The position numbers were made by a program, and so were the translations under genes. Under the pieces are notes generated by a model. It saw only the letters and a program-made list of their open reading frames with translations, searched no databases and was not told the origin of the DNA. Positions 20,901 to 30,400 of a DNA stretch of 64,000 nucleotides are shown here, in pieces. Position 1 is the first letter of the stretch. Each line of letters opens with the position of its first letter. Source of the DNA: Bolinopsis microptera (lineage: Eukaryota > Ctenophora > Tentaculata > Lobata > Bolinopsidae); contig NC_087075.1 in assembly GCF_026151205.1 (NCBI RefSeq), positions 11,392,303 to 11,456,302 on the forward strand, given 5' to 3'.

Positions 20901-23900
20901 AGGTTTCGTCAGAGTTCTGTATCTGGCCACTTCCACAGTTCGACTGTACAACGTCTTCAGTATCAACATTTTCAAAATCTGCCGGGTCAAAGTTACGCTT
21001 CTTACGGCTGTGTGTTATCTGAAAAGCAATAGAGTATCGTCAGATGTGTATCTATCATACCAGTATGAGATTGAAACATAAAGAAATCATATTAGTTCTA
21101 GATCTAGATAGGCAGTAGGCACCTATATAAAATTTGTAAAATTTGGTGGCAACAATTTGTATAATGTATCATGTTACATTTTATATTTAATAAAACAAAT
21201 ATATAATCACAACATACCGAGGAGCTGTTAGGGATCAGTAAATGAAGACCGAGAGGATATGATCTAAGATAATCAGCCGCTGTCTCCAGGATCTGTCTTT
21301 GCTCTGTTAAATTCTTCATTGCTCTCGATGCTACAGTGACTGATAAAACAGTACCATTCTCAGAAGCGTTGCATGAAATGTTGCTGACCATGCAGTTTTC
21401 AGTCTGAACACAAATGAGGCTTTCTCTAATGAAGGAGAGGACATTTTTCTTGGGATCAGGTAAAGAGCATCCGGTGAAGTCTGGCCCGTACCTCAATCTC
21501 AGCTTGATCGGCTTCGGGGAAACATCTGAAAGTTTTAGATTCAGTCCTGATGTTACCAAAAATATGTGCGCTATCTTAATAAAACAAATATTTTAATAAA
21601 ACAAATATTTATTTTTACGGCACAATCAAACAATATCAATAATAAATAAATCAGGGGAGGTTTGAAGAGGTTTCAAGTGCCGAAGGCCACTGCTTATCTT
21701 TAGGATTTGAGAGTGACCTGTGCTTGAAACCCCCTCAACCATCCACTACGTCAATATACTAATTACAGTATACAAATATAGAAAAATATAATAATCTTAA
21801 ATTACTTATTGGTTTAGTTTGGTGACAAAGGAGAGCCCAGTTGAGTTTTAGTTTAGCTTTAGGTTTTGAATCACAGTTTAAAAGGTTAGCCATGTTTCAT
21901 GGCAGAGAGAGATATCATGTGTGCATAGCCGTACCGGATGTAGAGTTTGAGATATAATATAGATTAGTTACCATGTATTAGGGTCATCTCGATTTTGGAG
22001 GGATAGCAAGTGCTTTTTAAGGTTAGATTTAATAACACCTGACGAAGCTGATAAGTCTGAATTCTTGGAAGAACCCGGGATTATCAACCCATCTACATTA
22101 GCATCACATATTTCGAATACATAGGGGCTGAGGTCATTCCAAATTTTCGTAGAGGTGTACAAAAAGTTCTGTTGGGAGATATCTAACCTCAGTAATGGGA
22201 CAATCAGACGAAGTTTTTCATTTCTAGGACAGAACTTGAAAAGATCTTTAATCGACTGGGGGACATCAAATTTAAGAATTTTGAATAATTCCATAAATGT
22301 ATGGTACATGTGCAGATTCTCCAGGTTCATAATTTTCTGCTCGGTGAATAGCGGTTTAGTGTGTTCAAGACAGTAGTTCTTGCTAGCCATATGTTCGTTA
22401 TAAGTTCTTGAACGTGCACAGGTTAAATAGTATTCTTTATGATCAAAATTGGGAATGTTACCAAATAGCAGTCTTATACATCGTTTTTGAATTGCAAAGA
22501 TTTTATTCAGCTTATGTTTAGGGATCCCACCCCAGCAACTTATACAATAGCTAAGATGTGACATAAAAAGAACATTGTATAGTTTCAAATATTCAGATTT
22601 GGGAATGAATTTGCAAATTCTCTTAATCGATACAATACTGGAGTTCAGCTTTAAAGATAAATGATTAAGATGTGGTTCCCGGCTTAGCTGTTCGTCTATT
22701 ATCACCCCAAGAAACTTTGTACATTGAACTTTTTCTAGCTTTTTGCCATCTATTAAAATCGTTAGATTCCTGTTAAAGGGCCGTGTTCTGGCACAGGTCT
22801 GTGTTGCTCTTGACAAACCTGGCTGAAAATGCATATAACAACTTTTCCCTGCATTTATATGTAACTTGTTAGACTCCATATAGTTACTGACTTGTTTCAT
22901 TACATGATTAGCTTTTTCAAAAGCTTCCTGTGCTGAACTACCTATCACAAAAATATTTGTATCATCAGCAAACAGGACGAATTCAGCCAAGCTTGAGGAG
23001 CTCACAATATCATTTATATAAATCAGAAATAGTAGAGGTCATAACACTGACCCCTGGGGTACACCATACTCAACTGAACACTTGTCCGACTTTTCAGTTT
23101 GAAAATAAGTTACTTGGCTACGGTTTGTTAGATAGCTAGCAAGAGTTTTTAGTGCAATACCTCTTACTCCATAGTGTTCAAGTTTATGCAGGAGTTTATC
23201 GTGCTCAATTGTGTCAAATGCTTTACTTAGATCAATAAATATTCCAATTACATGATTTTTCTGTTCAATCTCATTAAATATTTTATTGACAGAATAGTTT
23301 ACGGCATGAGATGTTGAGTGTTGTTTTCTAAAACCAAATTGTCGATCATAAATCACGTTCATAGCACTGAGGTAATTATATAACCTATTATAGATTATTT
23401 TTTCAAGTATTTTTCCAAATATCGGTAACGTAGAAACAGGTCGATAGTTATCAAGGCATCGTGAGTCTCCTTTTTTATAAATTGGTGTAATAGAGCCCGT
23501 TTTAAGCTTGTTTGGAAAGACCCCATTGTCCAAGAACCAATTAAAGAATCTAGAGATATGACCAGACAGATAATTTACACTCTTTTTTAAGACTTTAACA
23601 GAGATATCACTTGCCTTCCCATTTTCAAGGCTACCAATGATTTTACTTATCTCTTCCTCGTCACAGGGGCTGAGAAAAAAAGAGTTCACTATTCTTTCTC
23701 TGCCCTTGAGGTATTGTTTAAACTTCGTCTTAATAAAATTGCCATCAGTTACCGTACGAGATGGTACAGAAGATTGAACTTTTGAATTAAGATTACGAGC
23801 AATAGACGAGAAGTAGATGTTAAATCCGTTAGCAATCTCACGGCGTTCAGTTACAATTCGACCATCAATTAAGAATGATGCTTTTATATCTTTTTTAGAT

Positions 23901-24843
23901 TTACCCCTGAGTTCGTTAATCAATTCCCAGGTTTTTTTAATATTTCCTTTAGCAAGTTCAAATTTTTTTCCATAGTGGGCTTTTTTCGCAGATTTTATAG
24001 CTTTGTTTAGGATAGAACGATACTCCTTATACTTAAGATATAAAGTTTCCTCACCTAATGGGTTGATTTTGGTACACGAAGCCTTCCATCGCTTGTAGTG
24101 AAAGCCTTTAGTAAACACAGATTTAATTAACGCAGAAGTGATCCATGGATTCATCAATCTATTGCGAATCTTGATTCTGATAACAGCTTACACAGCTTGA
24201 TAGGCAAAGTTATTTCACTGCGATCATTGATTTGCAATGTCAAATTGGTCATGTTATTTAAAACTTACAAGCACATCTAATGTGAGGAGGAGATGCTCTA
24301 TCACGATGATAATGATTCCAGTACCACTCTCTGCTTCTTGTATTGTAGGAGCACCTAGGTATCACGTAATTTTTTAGTAATCATCATTATTATCAATTTG
24401 TTTTACCACCTCCTAATATTAAGTTTATCTAAATCTATCGACCAAAAACACCAGTATTTCTAGATTGACTAGAGCTATAATAAGATAACGTGAATAGTTA
24501 ATAGGTAATTAGCTTATGCAGTGAGTTGAAATAACCTAGCAACTAGTATAAGAGTTAAAAAAATACATAATATTTAAATCAACCTGCATCGGATCCACAA
24601 AAATAATTGAATTTGGTAATATAAATAACACAAATAATTCTACCTCATTTCCCTAAAGCGTTTATCAAGAAGAAAGAAGCCCCTGTCCTCATGACAGTGT
24701 GCCCTGACAACCACCTCACCATCATCCTGCCAGACAGACAAGTTTCCTGCTGTCACGTGGTGTCCAAGTGTGGGGTGTGAAGCTATGGGATCTGGGAGTT
24801 CCACACAACTTCCGTAGTCGTCCAGTTGTGCGGCAGCCTGGCC
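11616..24843 (-). CDS. CCP / ephrin-receptor-like / 10xIg single-pass receptor-like protein (18 exons)
   Basis: Exons from 5' to 3' on the minus strand: 24843-24644, 24354-24269, 21525-21218, 21018-20730, 18391-18219, 17430-17107, 16932-16802, 16611-16343, 16155-15983, 15764-15560, 15293-15192, 14976-14825, 14655-14508, 14345-14168, 14047-13926, 13729-13621, 13465-12390 and 11947-11616. They total about 4.4 kb (roughly 1,460 residues), and the protein is extended N-terminally by the cysteine-rich array at 25.4-31.4 kb. Domain order: CCP; a domain of unknown type; an RKKR site; two cysteine-rich GCC2/GCC3 (ephrin-receptor-like) repeats; CCP; ten Ig-like domains with the usual Cys...Trp...(D/S)xGxYxC pattern; TM helix; about 80-residue cytosolic tail. 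The N-terminal half recalls SVEP1-type proteins, while ten Ig domains and a TM do not. Two 1-nt lesions break the frame here (exons at 18219 and 15192). The first is absent from the second copy. Signal peptide and start codon were not found. A cell-surface recognition or adhesion role is inferred from architecture only. Confidence 0.85.
12390..13465 (-). CDS. Receptor exon: second half of Ig7 plus Ig8, Ig9 and Ig10
   Basis: This unusually large exon (1,076 bp, 358 codons plus split ends) holds more than three Ig-like domains without introns. Landmarks are NAGSYRCMF (end of Ig7), LSCTLDASD...SSGEYKCTF (Ig8), LSCQVTS...GDTFTCRK (Ig9) and LVCVAES...FTWLLG...DARVYKCIV (Ig10). The donor GT lies at 12389-12388 and the acceptor AG at 13467-13466. 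Ig9 lacks an obvious core tryptophan. Its fusion into one exon, unlike the split upstream domains, suggests intron loss or a separate origin. Confidence 0.85.
13621..13729 (-). CDS. Receptor exon: first half of Ig7
   Basis: It codes for the B-strand cysteine (VTMECSLG) and reaches the core tryptophan. The Trp codon is split TG|G across the intron to the next exon. The exon starts in phase 1 after the previous domain, and donor and acceptor are canonical. Confidence 0.85.
13926..14047 (-). CDS. Receptor exon: second half of Ig6
   Basis: It codes for SDELTILGRTYSDASKVIVC, the F-strand half of an Ig domain, and ends AKTVLKFRG at the domain border with a phase-1 donor. Confidence 0.8.
14168..14345 (-). 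CDS. Receptor exon: first half of Ig6
   Basis: It contains the Cys and Trp of an Ig domain (HTITCNYKG...SVSWTV). It starts in phase 1 and joins the next exon in phase 2 (AG|G, Arg). Confidence 0.82.
14508..14655 (-). CDS. Receptor exon: second half of Ig5
   Basis: It codes for GSYVTGSKKWESVLTLNLII and then GALKCAYSF, the F-strand cysteine region. It enters in phase 0 and leaves in phase 1 (T|CT, Ser). Confidence 0.8.
14825..14976 (-). CDS. Receptor exon: first half of Ig5
   Basis: It codes for QTFTCEYHGDSGVGGVTWTY, giving the Ig B-strand Cys and core Trp. It enters in phase 1 (G|AG, Glu) and leaves in phase 0. Confidence 0.85.
15192..15293 (-). pseudogene. Receptor exon: second half of Ig4, with a 1-nt frame break
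   Basis: The exon starts in the frame set by its upstream partner and reads SATMDNAGVY, a clear Ig F-strand start. The frame set by the downstream exon instead reads DATLTRESTTATLYIRE for the G-strand. The 102-nt length gives one base too many (or two too few) to link them, and the upstream frame meets TAG before the donor. The break lies between about 15275 and 15240. Either a base-calling error or a real lesion would explain it. This exon is not present in the second copy, so it cannot be checked within the window. Confidence 0.7.
15560..15764 (-). CDS. Receptor exon: first half of Ig4
   Basis: It codes for HLVGEDAELSCTV...TSLSWYKVVDG, with the B-strand Cys and Trp, and ends in the E-strand STLTFSS. 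It enters in phase 1 (G|AT, Asp) and leaves in phase 2. Confidence 0.87.
15983..16155 (-). CDS. Receptor exon: second half of Ig3
   Basis: It begins with the G that completes the split Trp codon. It reads TKDTSLVSGDIDTYTAP, then AADSGVYKC-like text (AAEADSGVYKCTADFGG), and ends at the domain border in phase 1. An alternative acceptor eight bases further in would break the phase, which fixes this start. Confidence 0.87.
16343..16611 (-). CDS. Receptor exon: end of Ig2 and start of Ig3
   Basis: This exon spans a domain border without an intron. ADTGAYICTATYSHSDG ends Ig2, and LGSQLEISCLVVGDVQATIT starts Ig3. The Ig3 Trp codon is split TG|G at the donor, exactly as in Ig7. Confidence 0.87.
16802..16932 (-). 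CDS. Receptor exon: first part of Ig2
   Basis: It codes for AAASAQLSCAMDLDD...AVTWKLDGGAD. It enters in phase 1 (G|GT, Gly) and leaves in phase 0 just after the core Trp strand. Confidence 0.85.
17107..17430 (-). CDS. Receptor exon: Ig1, a complete one-exon domain
   Basis: A full Ig-like domain lies in one exon flanked by phase-1 introns on both sides (a classic 1-1 module). It reads GVVSCAVLAHDVGDGILWFKG and ends DSADTDYSCRVDY...LALAIL. The 5' end of this exon (from 17343) is the left edge of the segment duplicated at 58887. Confidence 0.9.
17431..18218. other. Intron with a decayed exon-like fragment
   Basis: GAA(T/C)GGTATTCAAG(C/T)TCGT-type sequence occurs twice, about 101 bp apart (17478 and 17579). 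TACTCACGTCTACAAGAAG at 17531 repeats, over 22 bp with one mismatch, the 3' end and donor of the next exon at 18213-18234. No open frame accompanies it, so it looks like a dead partial duplicate of the CCP exon end. Confidence 0.5.
18219..18391 (-). pseudogene. Receptor exon: second CCP (sushi) domain, 1-nt deletion in this copy
   Basis: Three of the four CCP cysteines and the loop sequence are visible at the end (GNVDMTCNTDYTYGNAGT...TIVC...FPASC). The first part is out of frame because one T present at 59889 in the second copy is missing near 18343. The second copy reads AVCTVPTMKFVASTDPESRV into the same domain without interruption. Length here is 173 nt, where 174 are needed for phase. Confidence 0.85.
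18436..20471. mobile_element. 2,036-bp TTAA-flanked inverted-repeat transposon (non-autonomous, piggyBac-like target)
   Basis: Terminal inverted repeats of about 20 bp start AGGACCAGTTAACTG and are flanked by TTAA on both sides (18432-18435 and 20472-20475). The second copy of this intron has a single TTAA at 59978-59981 and nothing else, which is a perfect empty site. Degenerate subterminal inverted homology runs on for about 180 bp; GACGTCATAAAGTCCCT occurs near both ends. No transposase frame exists; the longest frame is about 94 codons without similarity I recognise. TTAA duplication is typical of piggyBac-type transposases, which would have to act in trans. Confidence 0.9.
18650..19110. 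repeat. Three degenerate ~165-bp tandem repeats inside the TTAA element
   Basis: Each unit has a (T/A)CTCGAAAAGTAAG-like start (18669, 18841 and 18996), a GTTGCTTCATAAG-like block about 35 bp on, and a GCAT/GCAC run near the middle. The copies differ considerably and encode nothing visible. Confidence 0.6.
20730..21018 (-). CDS. Receptor exon: dibasic site and ephrin-receptor-like cysteine-rich repeats
   Basis: It begins ITHSRKKRNF, where RKKR fits the furin-type consensus. It continues with SNCGSGQIQNSDETCTTCTAGTY..., CASCALDTYS and CTACGAGLGTLDIGSDGVDDC. Two GCC2/GCC3 (ephrin-receptor-like) repeats of about 45 residues with C-x2-C-x2-GTY spacing are seen. The donor is phase 1 into the CCP exon. 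Cleavage at RKKR would give a two-chain protein, which is inference. Confidence 0.88.
21218..21525 (-). CDS. Receptor exon: domain of unknown type between CCP1 and the RKKR site
   Basis: About 102 residues run from VSPKPIKLRLRYG to LHLLIPNSSS. The exon has four cysteines (CSLPDPKK, ICVQTENCMV, ISCNASENG) and alternating strands and a helix. Its position between a CCP and ephrin-receptor-like repeats, just before a dibasic site, is similar to SVEP1-type proteins, but I do not recognise the fold from sequence. N-glycosylation sequons (NIS, NAS, NGT, NLT) support an extracellular location. Confidence 0.8.
21560..24180 (-). mobile_element. 5'-truncated LINE (Jockey/CR1-type RT), copy 1
   Basis: Inserted in the intron between the exons at 21218 and 24269. 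The RT region is present, but the APE endonuclease that normally precedes it is missing, so the insertion is 5' truncated near 24,180. The 3' region below 21968 contains a hairpin (GAGGTTTCAAG at 21667-21677 against CTTGAAACCCC at 21723-21733) and ends at two 17-bp tandem repeats (21576-21592, 21593-21609). Short tandem 3' repeats are typical of CR1/L2-like lineages. The same insertion lies in the second copy, so it predates the split of the two copies. Confidence 0.8.
21968..24157 (-). pseudogene. LINE reverse transcriptase, copy 1, broken by a nonsense codon
   Basis: RT motifs in order are NYRPVSTLPIFGKILEKII, QFGFRKQHSTSHA, IDLSKAFDTIEHDKLL, YGVPQGSVL and FVLFADDTNIF, with a C-terminal region ending QNRDDPNTW. 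A TGA at 23041-23039 interrupts motif B (SVL|GPLLF). The second copy has GGA there. Frames 24157-23039 and 23005-21968 are otherwise collinear. The N-terminal NPWITSALIKSV is the usual segment just after an endonuclease domain. Confidence 0.88.
24269..24354 (-). CDS. Receptor exon: second half of CCP1
   Basis: This 86-nt exon reads CSYNTRSREWYWN...PPHIRC and supplies the last cysteines and Trp of the first CCP domain. It enters in phase 2 (AG|G, Arg) and leaves in phase 1 (T|AT, Tyr) with donor GTAAGT. It is too short to stand out as an ORF and is supported by phase and by the second copy (63776-63861). Confidence 0.78.
24644..24843 (-). CDS. Receptor exon: first half of CCP1
   Basis: It codes for GQAAAQLDDYGSCVELPDPIA, then VTAGNLSVWQDDGEVVVRAHC and FFLLDKRFREM. 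The C-x-x-LPDP start and 'G..V...C' core are typical of CCP/sushi modules. It enters in phase 0 and leaves in phase 2. Confidence 0.82.
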
Positions 24844-25431
24844 CTAAAATTTAAATATTTCAATACTGGTGAGACGACTAGAGCTGAGGCAACCTGGTAC
24901 AGAAATTAAAATGTTTGAGGCAGATCATTAGAAATAGCGGGTAATGGCGGGTTTTTGTTAGTGTAAGCTAAACTTGTTCCACCTCCCCGCAATTAATATT
25001 GTCTCTTTAACTGTGACCGTGGGTTCATGTTCAGCATTTAACTGCAAGGCGGCACTCAAAAGGCGGCACTCAAAAGGCGGCACTCAAACACAAAATAGAC
25101 GTTACGTACCATGAACCATATTATCAAGAATTTCCAATTCGCCATCAATATTAACTATTTAATGTGACTGGCAGCCAAAGAGAAAACACAAATAAATTGT
25201 AAACCTTAGGAAGTAAAAAAGAAAATAAAAACTCTCTCCTGGTGCTTTTTTCCTTCAATCACTATCAAGTGACTACATCTCAATACTCATTCACTTCTGC
25301 CTGGAGCTCTGGCTACTCACATTAATGTTTCAAGTTAGTTACATGCTTTTTTCCCTTTGGGTTATTCCCTTCGACTCACTAATCCTTGTGGCCAAATTTC
25401 ACAAGAGTTTGGTTCCAAAAAAAAATTTTAC
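24844..25431. other. Intron between the cysteine-rich array and CCP1
   Basis: No coding frame is visible. It carries three exact 15-bp tandem copies of a GGCGGCACTCAAAA(A) unit at 25046-25090. A possible donor (GTAAAA, 25431-25426) bounds the array on its right. Confidence 0.5.
25046..25090. repeat. Three 15-bp tandem repeats
   Basis: GGCGGCACTCAAAA occurs three times head to tail in the intron. No function is apparent. Confidence 0.7.
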
Positions 25432-27470
25432 CCTTCTGAGCAAGAACAGTGGTCCAAACTTGGAGCAGGATGTTGATCTATTGGGCAACTATGGACATGA
25501 ATTCCTTGCTCACTCTTGTATGTTCCGTAGCACAGGACTTTACAAGATCCGTGATGAAGATCATCCCAACTCCATATCTTACCAGGAGGACAAGCACATT
25601 CCCTTCCTTCACTCAATGACTGATATCCTAATGGACAAGGAGAGCACCAGAGTGAACCTATCTGACTTGAAGATCCTCTAGCACAGTCGAGACAAATGGT
25701 ACCGTTCCAATATTTACCTTCAGAGCAAATGCATTTTTCGGAGCCGGCTTCTGAGGATGTTCCTACAGGGCACATGGAGCAAGTGGTCATGTTTTGGTTT
25801 TTGAAGGTGCCAGGTATGCAGGAACAACTGTCAGATCCAACATGTGAGTTGAGAATGGTGAGCAAGGGGCACAATCAGACATTTGGGAGTCTTTGTAAGT
25901 GTTCTCTTGGCATATATTAACAAGATCCGCTGTCTTTATCTTTCCAGTTCCATTCAGAACCCGAAGGACAGCTGCATGCTGTTCCGTTATTCAATGCTTC
26001 TGAGCCAGTTGGACATTCTTGATATTGGAGGGATCCATCTGAGCTAACTAATCCTTGAGGGCATCTTTCACACGCTGTTAAGTTCCAAAATTTACCTTCT
26101 GAGCAAGAACTGTGGTCCAAAACTTGGAGCTGATGTTGATCTATTGGGCAAAATTAAGACATGTAAATCCCATTTGCTCATTTTGTTATGTTCCGTTGCA
26201 CAGGACTTTACAAGATCCGTGATGAAGATAATCCAACTCCATATATACCAGGGAGGGACAAGCACATTCCCTTCTTTCACTCAATGACTGATCTAATGGA
26301 CAAGGAGAGCACCAGAGTGAACCAACTTGCTTGAAGATCCTCTGGCACAGTCGAGACAAATGGTACCGTTCCAATATTTACCTTTCAGTGCAATGGCATT
26401 TATTTTTCGGAGGCCAGGCTTTCTGAGGATGTTATCGACCAGGGAACATGGAGCAGTGGTTATGGGGGGGGGTTTTTTTTTTTTTTTTGGGTTTATATTT
26501 TGAAGGGTGCCAGGTATGCCAGGAACAAACTGGGCAGATCCAAAATGTGTAGTGAGAAGAGAGCAAGGGTACAAGCAGACATTTGGGAGTCTTTGTAGGC
26601 ATTCTGAGGGCATAAACTACAAGATCCGCTGTCTTTATCTTTCCAGTTCCATTCAGAACCCGAAGGACAGCTGCATGCTGTTCCGTTATCCAATGCTTCT
26701 GAGCCAGTTGGACTTTCTTGACATTGGAGGGTTCCTTCTGAGCTCACTAATCCTTGGGGGCATCTTTCACACGCTGGTTAAGTTCCAAAATTCACCTTCT
26801 GAGCAAGAACAGTGGTCCAAACTTGAGAGCAGATGTTGCATCTATTGGGCAATACTAAGACATGAATCCATTTGCTCACTCTTGTTATGTTCCAGTAACA
26901 CAGACATTTACAAGAACTCCGTGCTTGAAGATCCTCCCAACTCCATATCTTACCGGTGGGGACAAGCACAATTCCCTTCCTTCAACTCAATGACTGATAT
27001 CCTAATGGACAAGGAGAGCACCAGAGTGAACCTATCTGACTTGAAGATCCTCTAGCACAGTCGAGACACAAATGGTACCGTTCAATATTTACCTTCAGAG
27101 CAGATGCATTTTTCGGAGCCGGCTTCTGAGGATGTTCCTACAGGGCACATGGAGCAAGTGGTCATGTGTTTGGTTTTTTGAAGGTGCTGGTAGACAGGAA
27201 CACTGGCAGTTCAATAGGGCGAGGTTTGAGATAATGGTGAGCAAGGGGCACAATCAGACATTTGGGAGTCTTTGTAGGTATTCTGAGAGCATAAATTACA
27301 AGATCCGCTGTTTTCATCTTTCCAGTTCCATTCAGAACCCGAAGGACAGCTGCATGCTGTTCCGTTATTCAATGCTTCTGAGCCAGTTGGACATTCTTGA
27401 CATTGGAGGGATCCTTCGGATGACTTCAACTAATCCTTGAGGGGGCATCTTTTTCAACACCCGCCTGTTA
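25432..27470 (-). CDS. Cysteine-rich (GCC2/GCC3, ephrin-receptor-like) tandem array, readable part
   Basis: Three units of about 690 bp (starting near 26083, 26784 and 27472 on the minus strand) each code for about 230 residues without introns. Within a unit the order is CSEGKFWNLTACERCPQG, CQECPTGSEALNNGTACSCP, WNWKDKDSGSC, CSMCPVGTSSEAGSEKC, GKYWNGTICLDCARG, CSPCPLGYQSLSEG and HSCPIDQHPAPSLDHCSC, that is four to five ephrin-receptor-like repeats of about 50 residues. Units are very alike, so the array is young or homogenised. Several short indels break the frame. Because corruption grows to the right I take most of them as sequence errors. It forms the N-terminal extracellular part of the receptor. 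Confidence 0.75.
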
Positions 27471-30400
27471 AAGTTCCAAAAATTTTTTTTTTTTTTTTTT
27501 TCTGTTTATCACTTTTCTGGAGGCAAGAGAACCAGTGGTCCAAAATCAAACTCACACCACATATCGAAGCGACAATAAAAGGGGCTGGGATGTTGGCATA
27601 TCTATTTGGGGCAAACTAAGAACAATGAAAATCCCAATGTGCTTCCAATTTGTTTTGTTATGGATTCCCCGTAGACACATGGGGAACTTACCAAGATCCG
27701 TGATGGAAGGGGGGATCATTCCCCCAACTCCCAATTAATCCTTTACCAGGGGGGTGGCAAAAACCAAAGGCAACAAATTCCCTTTCTTTCACCTCAATGG
27801 TGGAACTGATTTATCCCCCTTATGGGAGGGGGATCCAAGGTGAGCCCACCCAGAGTGAACCCAAACTTGGACTTTTGAGTATCACTCCTTGGGGGCAACA
27901 GTCGAGGGGGACAAAAATGGTTTTTTACCACGGTTCCAAATAATTTTTTTACCTTTCAAGTAGCATAAAAATTGGCATTTTTCGGAAATGGCCGGCTTCT
28001 GAGGGATGTTCCTACATGGGCACCCCATGGTGGCCCAAAGTGGGTCAATTGTTGGGGTTTTTTTGGAAGGTTGGCAAGGGTAGACAGGAAAACAAAATCT
28101 GGGGGGCAGATCCCCCAACTATAGGTTGGAAAGTTGAGGGGATTGCGTGCATGGAATAATAACAATGACTTTTCAACATGCATTTCTTTTAGTGTCTTGG
28201 TAGGTTACATTTGGAGGGGGACATAAAATTACAAGATTTTCCGCTGGTTTCTTTATTGTTGTCCCCCCCAAGTTTACTTTGTTTTTTTATCCCATATTTT
28301 TCACCAGGGGGATAAACCCGGAAAAAAAGGGGGGGGGGGGTGGAGGGGTGAAAACAGAAGGGGGGCTTGTGCACCCAAAAATATGGACTTTGTTTTTTTT
28401 TGTCACCAAAATTTTTTGTATTTTTGTTTAAAAAATGTGCTTTCGGGGGTGGGGGGATAAGGGGGGCCTGGGTGTTTTTGGTGGCGCGGGGGGCCAATTT
28501 TTCTTTCGTTGTTGTTTGGGGGGCCCCAATTGTTTGGGGGAGGGGGGGGGGGGGGGAAATATTTTTCCATTTTTTTCTTTGGAATGATGCTGAAAATAAC
28601 TTTTTTAAAAAAAAAATAAATTTTTATTTTTTCCACCTTTTTTTGTGGGGGAGGGGGGGGTTGTGGGGACCCCATTTTATGGGTGCTTTGTTATCACCCG
28701 CAAATATTTTTCGGCCTGAGGTTATTTATAGAAAAAAATATTTTTTTTTTTTTGTTTTTTTTTGTCCCCCAAGGGGTTATAATAGGCTTGGCCCATTTTG
28801 GGGGCAGGGATGCATTTTTTCGGGAGGGGGCCGGGGCTTCTTGATGGTTGTTCCTACCAGGGGGCACCATGGGATGCAAATTTTGGTTTCATGTTTTGGG
28901 TTTGTTGAAAAAGGTGCCTGTTAGGGACAGGGGGGAAACAAATGGCCGGATCCAAAATCAAGTGTTGAGGGTTGTGTGAGTGGTGCGAAGGGGCCCCACA
29001 ATCTGACATTTTGGGGGGGAGTCTTTATTGTAAGTGTTTCTTCTTTGGGGGGGCATTATGTTAAAACAAGATATTCCGGCTGTCCCTTTATTCATTTCCC
29101 AGGTTCCATTTTCGGAAACCGGAATGGGTAAGGATCAGGCTTTTTTGGCATGCTGTTTACCGTTATTTCCAATGCTTACTGCAGCCCAGTTCGGGACATT
29201 CTGTGGACATTGTTGGGAAGGGTTTCCTTCTGAGCTCCACTTTAAATCCTTGTGTGGCCATCATTTTTTCACAACGCTGTTTAGGTTCCAAAAAATATTT
29301 CCTTCTGAAGCAAGAATACCAGGTTGGTCTTCGAAAAACTTGGGAAAGCAGTATGTTGCTAATCTGATTGGGGGGGCAATACGAGGGGGTCATGGAAATC
29401 ATTTTGCTCATTTTTTGGTATTTGTTTCCCAGTAAGGGCACCAGTACTTTACATGATCCGTGATGGATGGTAGGCTCATACCAAATCTCCATATTTTACC
29501 AGGGTGGCCAAGCACATTTCCAATTCTTCCCAAACTTCTAAGGAAATGAATATCCTTTAATGGGGGGACAAGCGAGAGGCACCCAGGAGTGAACCAAAAC
29601 TTGATTTGAAGAAATCTTCTGGCACAGTTCGAGGGTACAAATGGGTTTATTTCCGTTTCCCCTTTTATTTACCTCAGAGCAAAAATTGCCATTTTTCCGG
29701 AGGGGGGGGGTCGGACTTTCTGAGGGGATGTTTCCTTGACCAGGGGGGCCACCTTGGGAAGCTAAAGTGGTTTCCATTGGTTTCTGGGTTTTTTTGAAGG
29801 TGGCCAGGTATGGGGGCAGGGAAACAAATAATAAACTGGGCAGGATCCAAACATGTGATGTTGTGAATGGCGGTGCCCAAGGAAAATCCCACATGGGCAT
29901 ACATTTTTAGTGTTTCTTTTGTAGGTAATTCTGAGGAGGGGGCATTATAATTTACTAGATATTCCGCTTGTTTTTAATTTGTTTCCAGTTTCCAATTCAT
30001 GGAACCCGATGGGATACAGCTGCAAAGGCTGTTCCAGTTATATAAAATTTGTCATCGGGGGGATGAGGCCTTTGTTGGGCATTCATTGGCCCAATTGGGG
30101 AGGGAATTCCAATTCTGAGCTAACGTAATCCTTGGAGGACAAGCTTTTTTCGGCATGGCTGTTTGAATTTCCTGTAGCTTTGGCCATTTAAGGGCCTGAA
30201 TGGACTTTTTTTCGGAGCCGGGATTTCTGAGGGATGGTTTCCTTCCCAGGGCCCACATGGGGGAGCAAATTTGGTCATGGTGTTTGGTTTTTTGAAGTGT
30301 GGCCAGGTAGGGGACAGGAAACAACTGGGGGCAGGATCCAAACAGGTTTGAGGGTTTTGAGGGGAATTAGGTTTGAGGCAAGGGGCAACAAATTCCCGGA

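Noticed and set aside
20688-21081. Plus-strand frames opposite the cysteine-rich exon
   Set aside because: They are antisense to a spliced exon with C-x2-C repeats and correct phases.
11616-24843. Assignment to a named allorecognition or immune receptor family
   Set aside because: Only general domain similarity supports it. Domain order and tail do not match a family I can name with confidence.
25325-27440. Plus-strand frames of 118-182 codons in the array
   Set aside because: They are antisense to the cysteine-rich repeats and repeat with the array.
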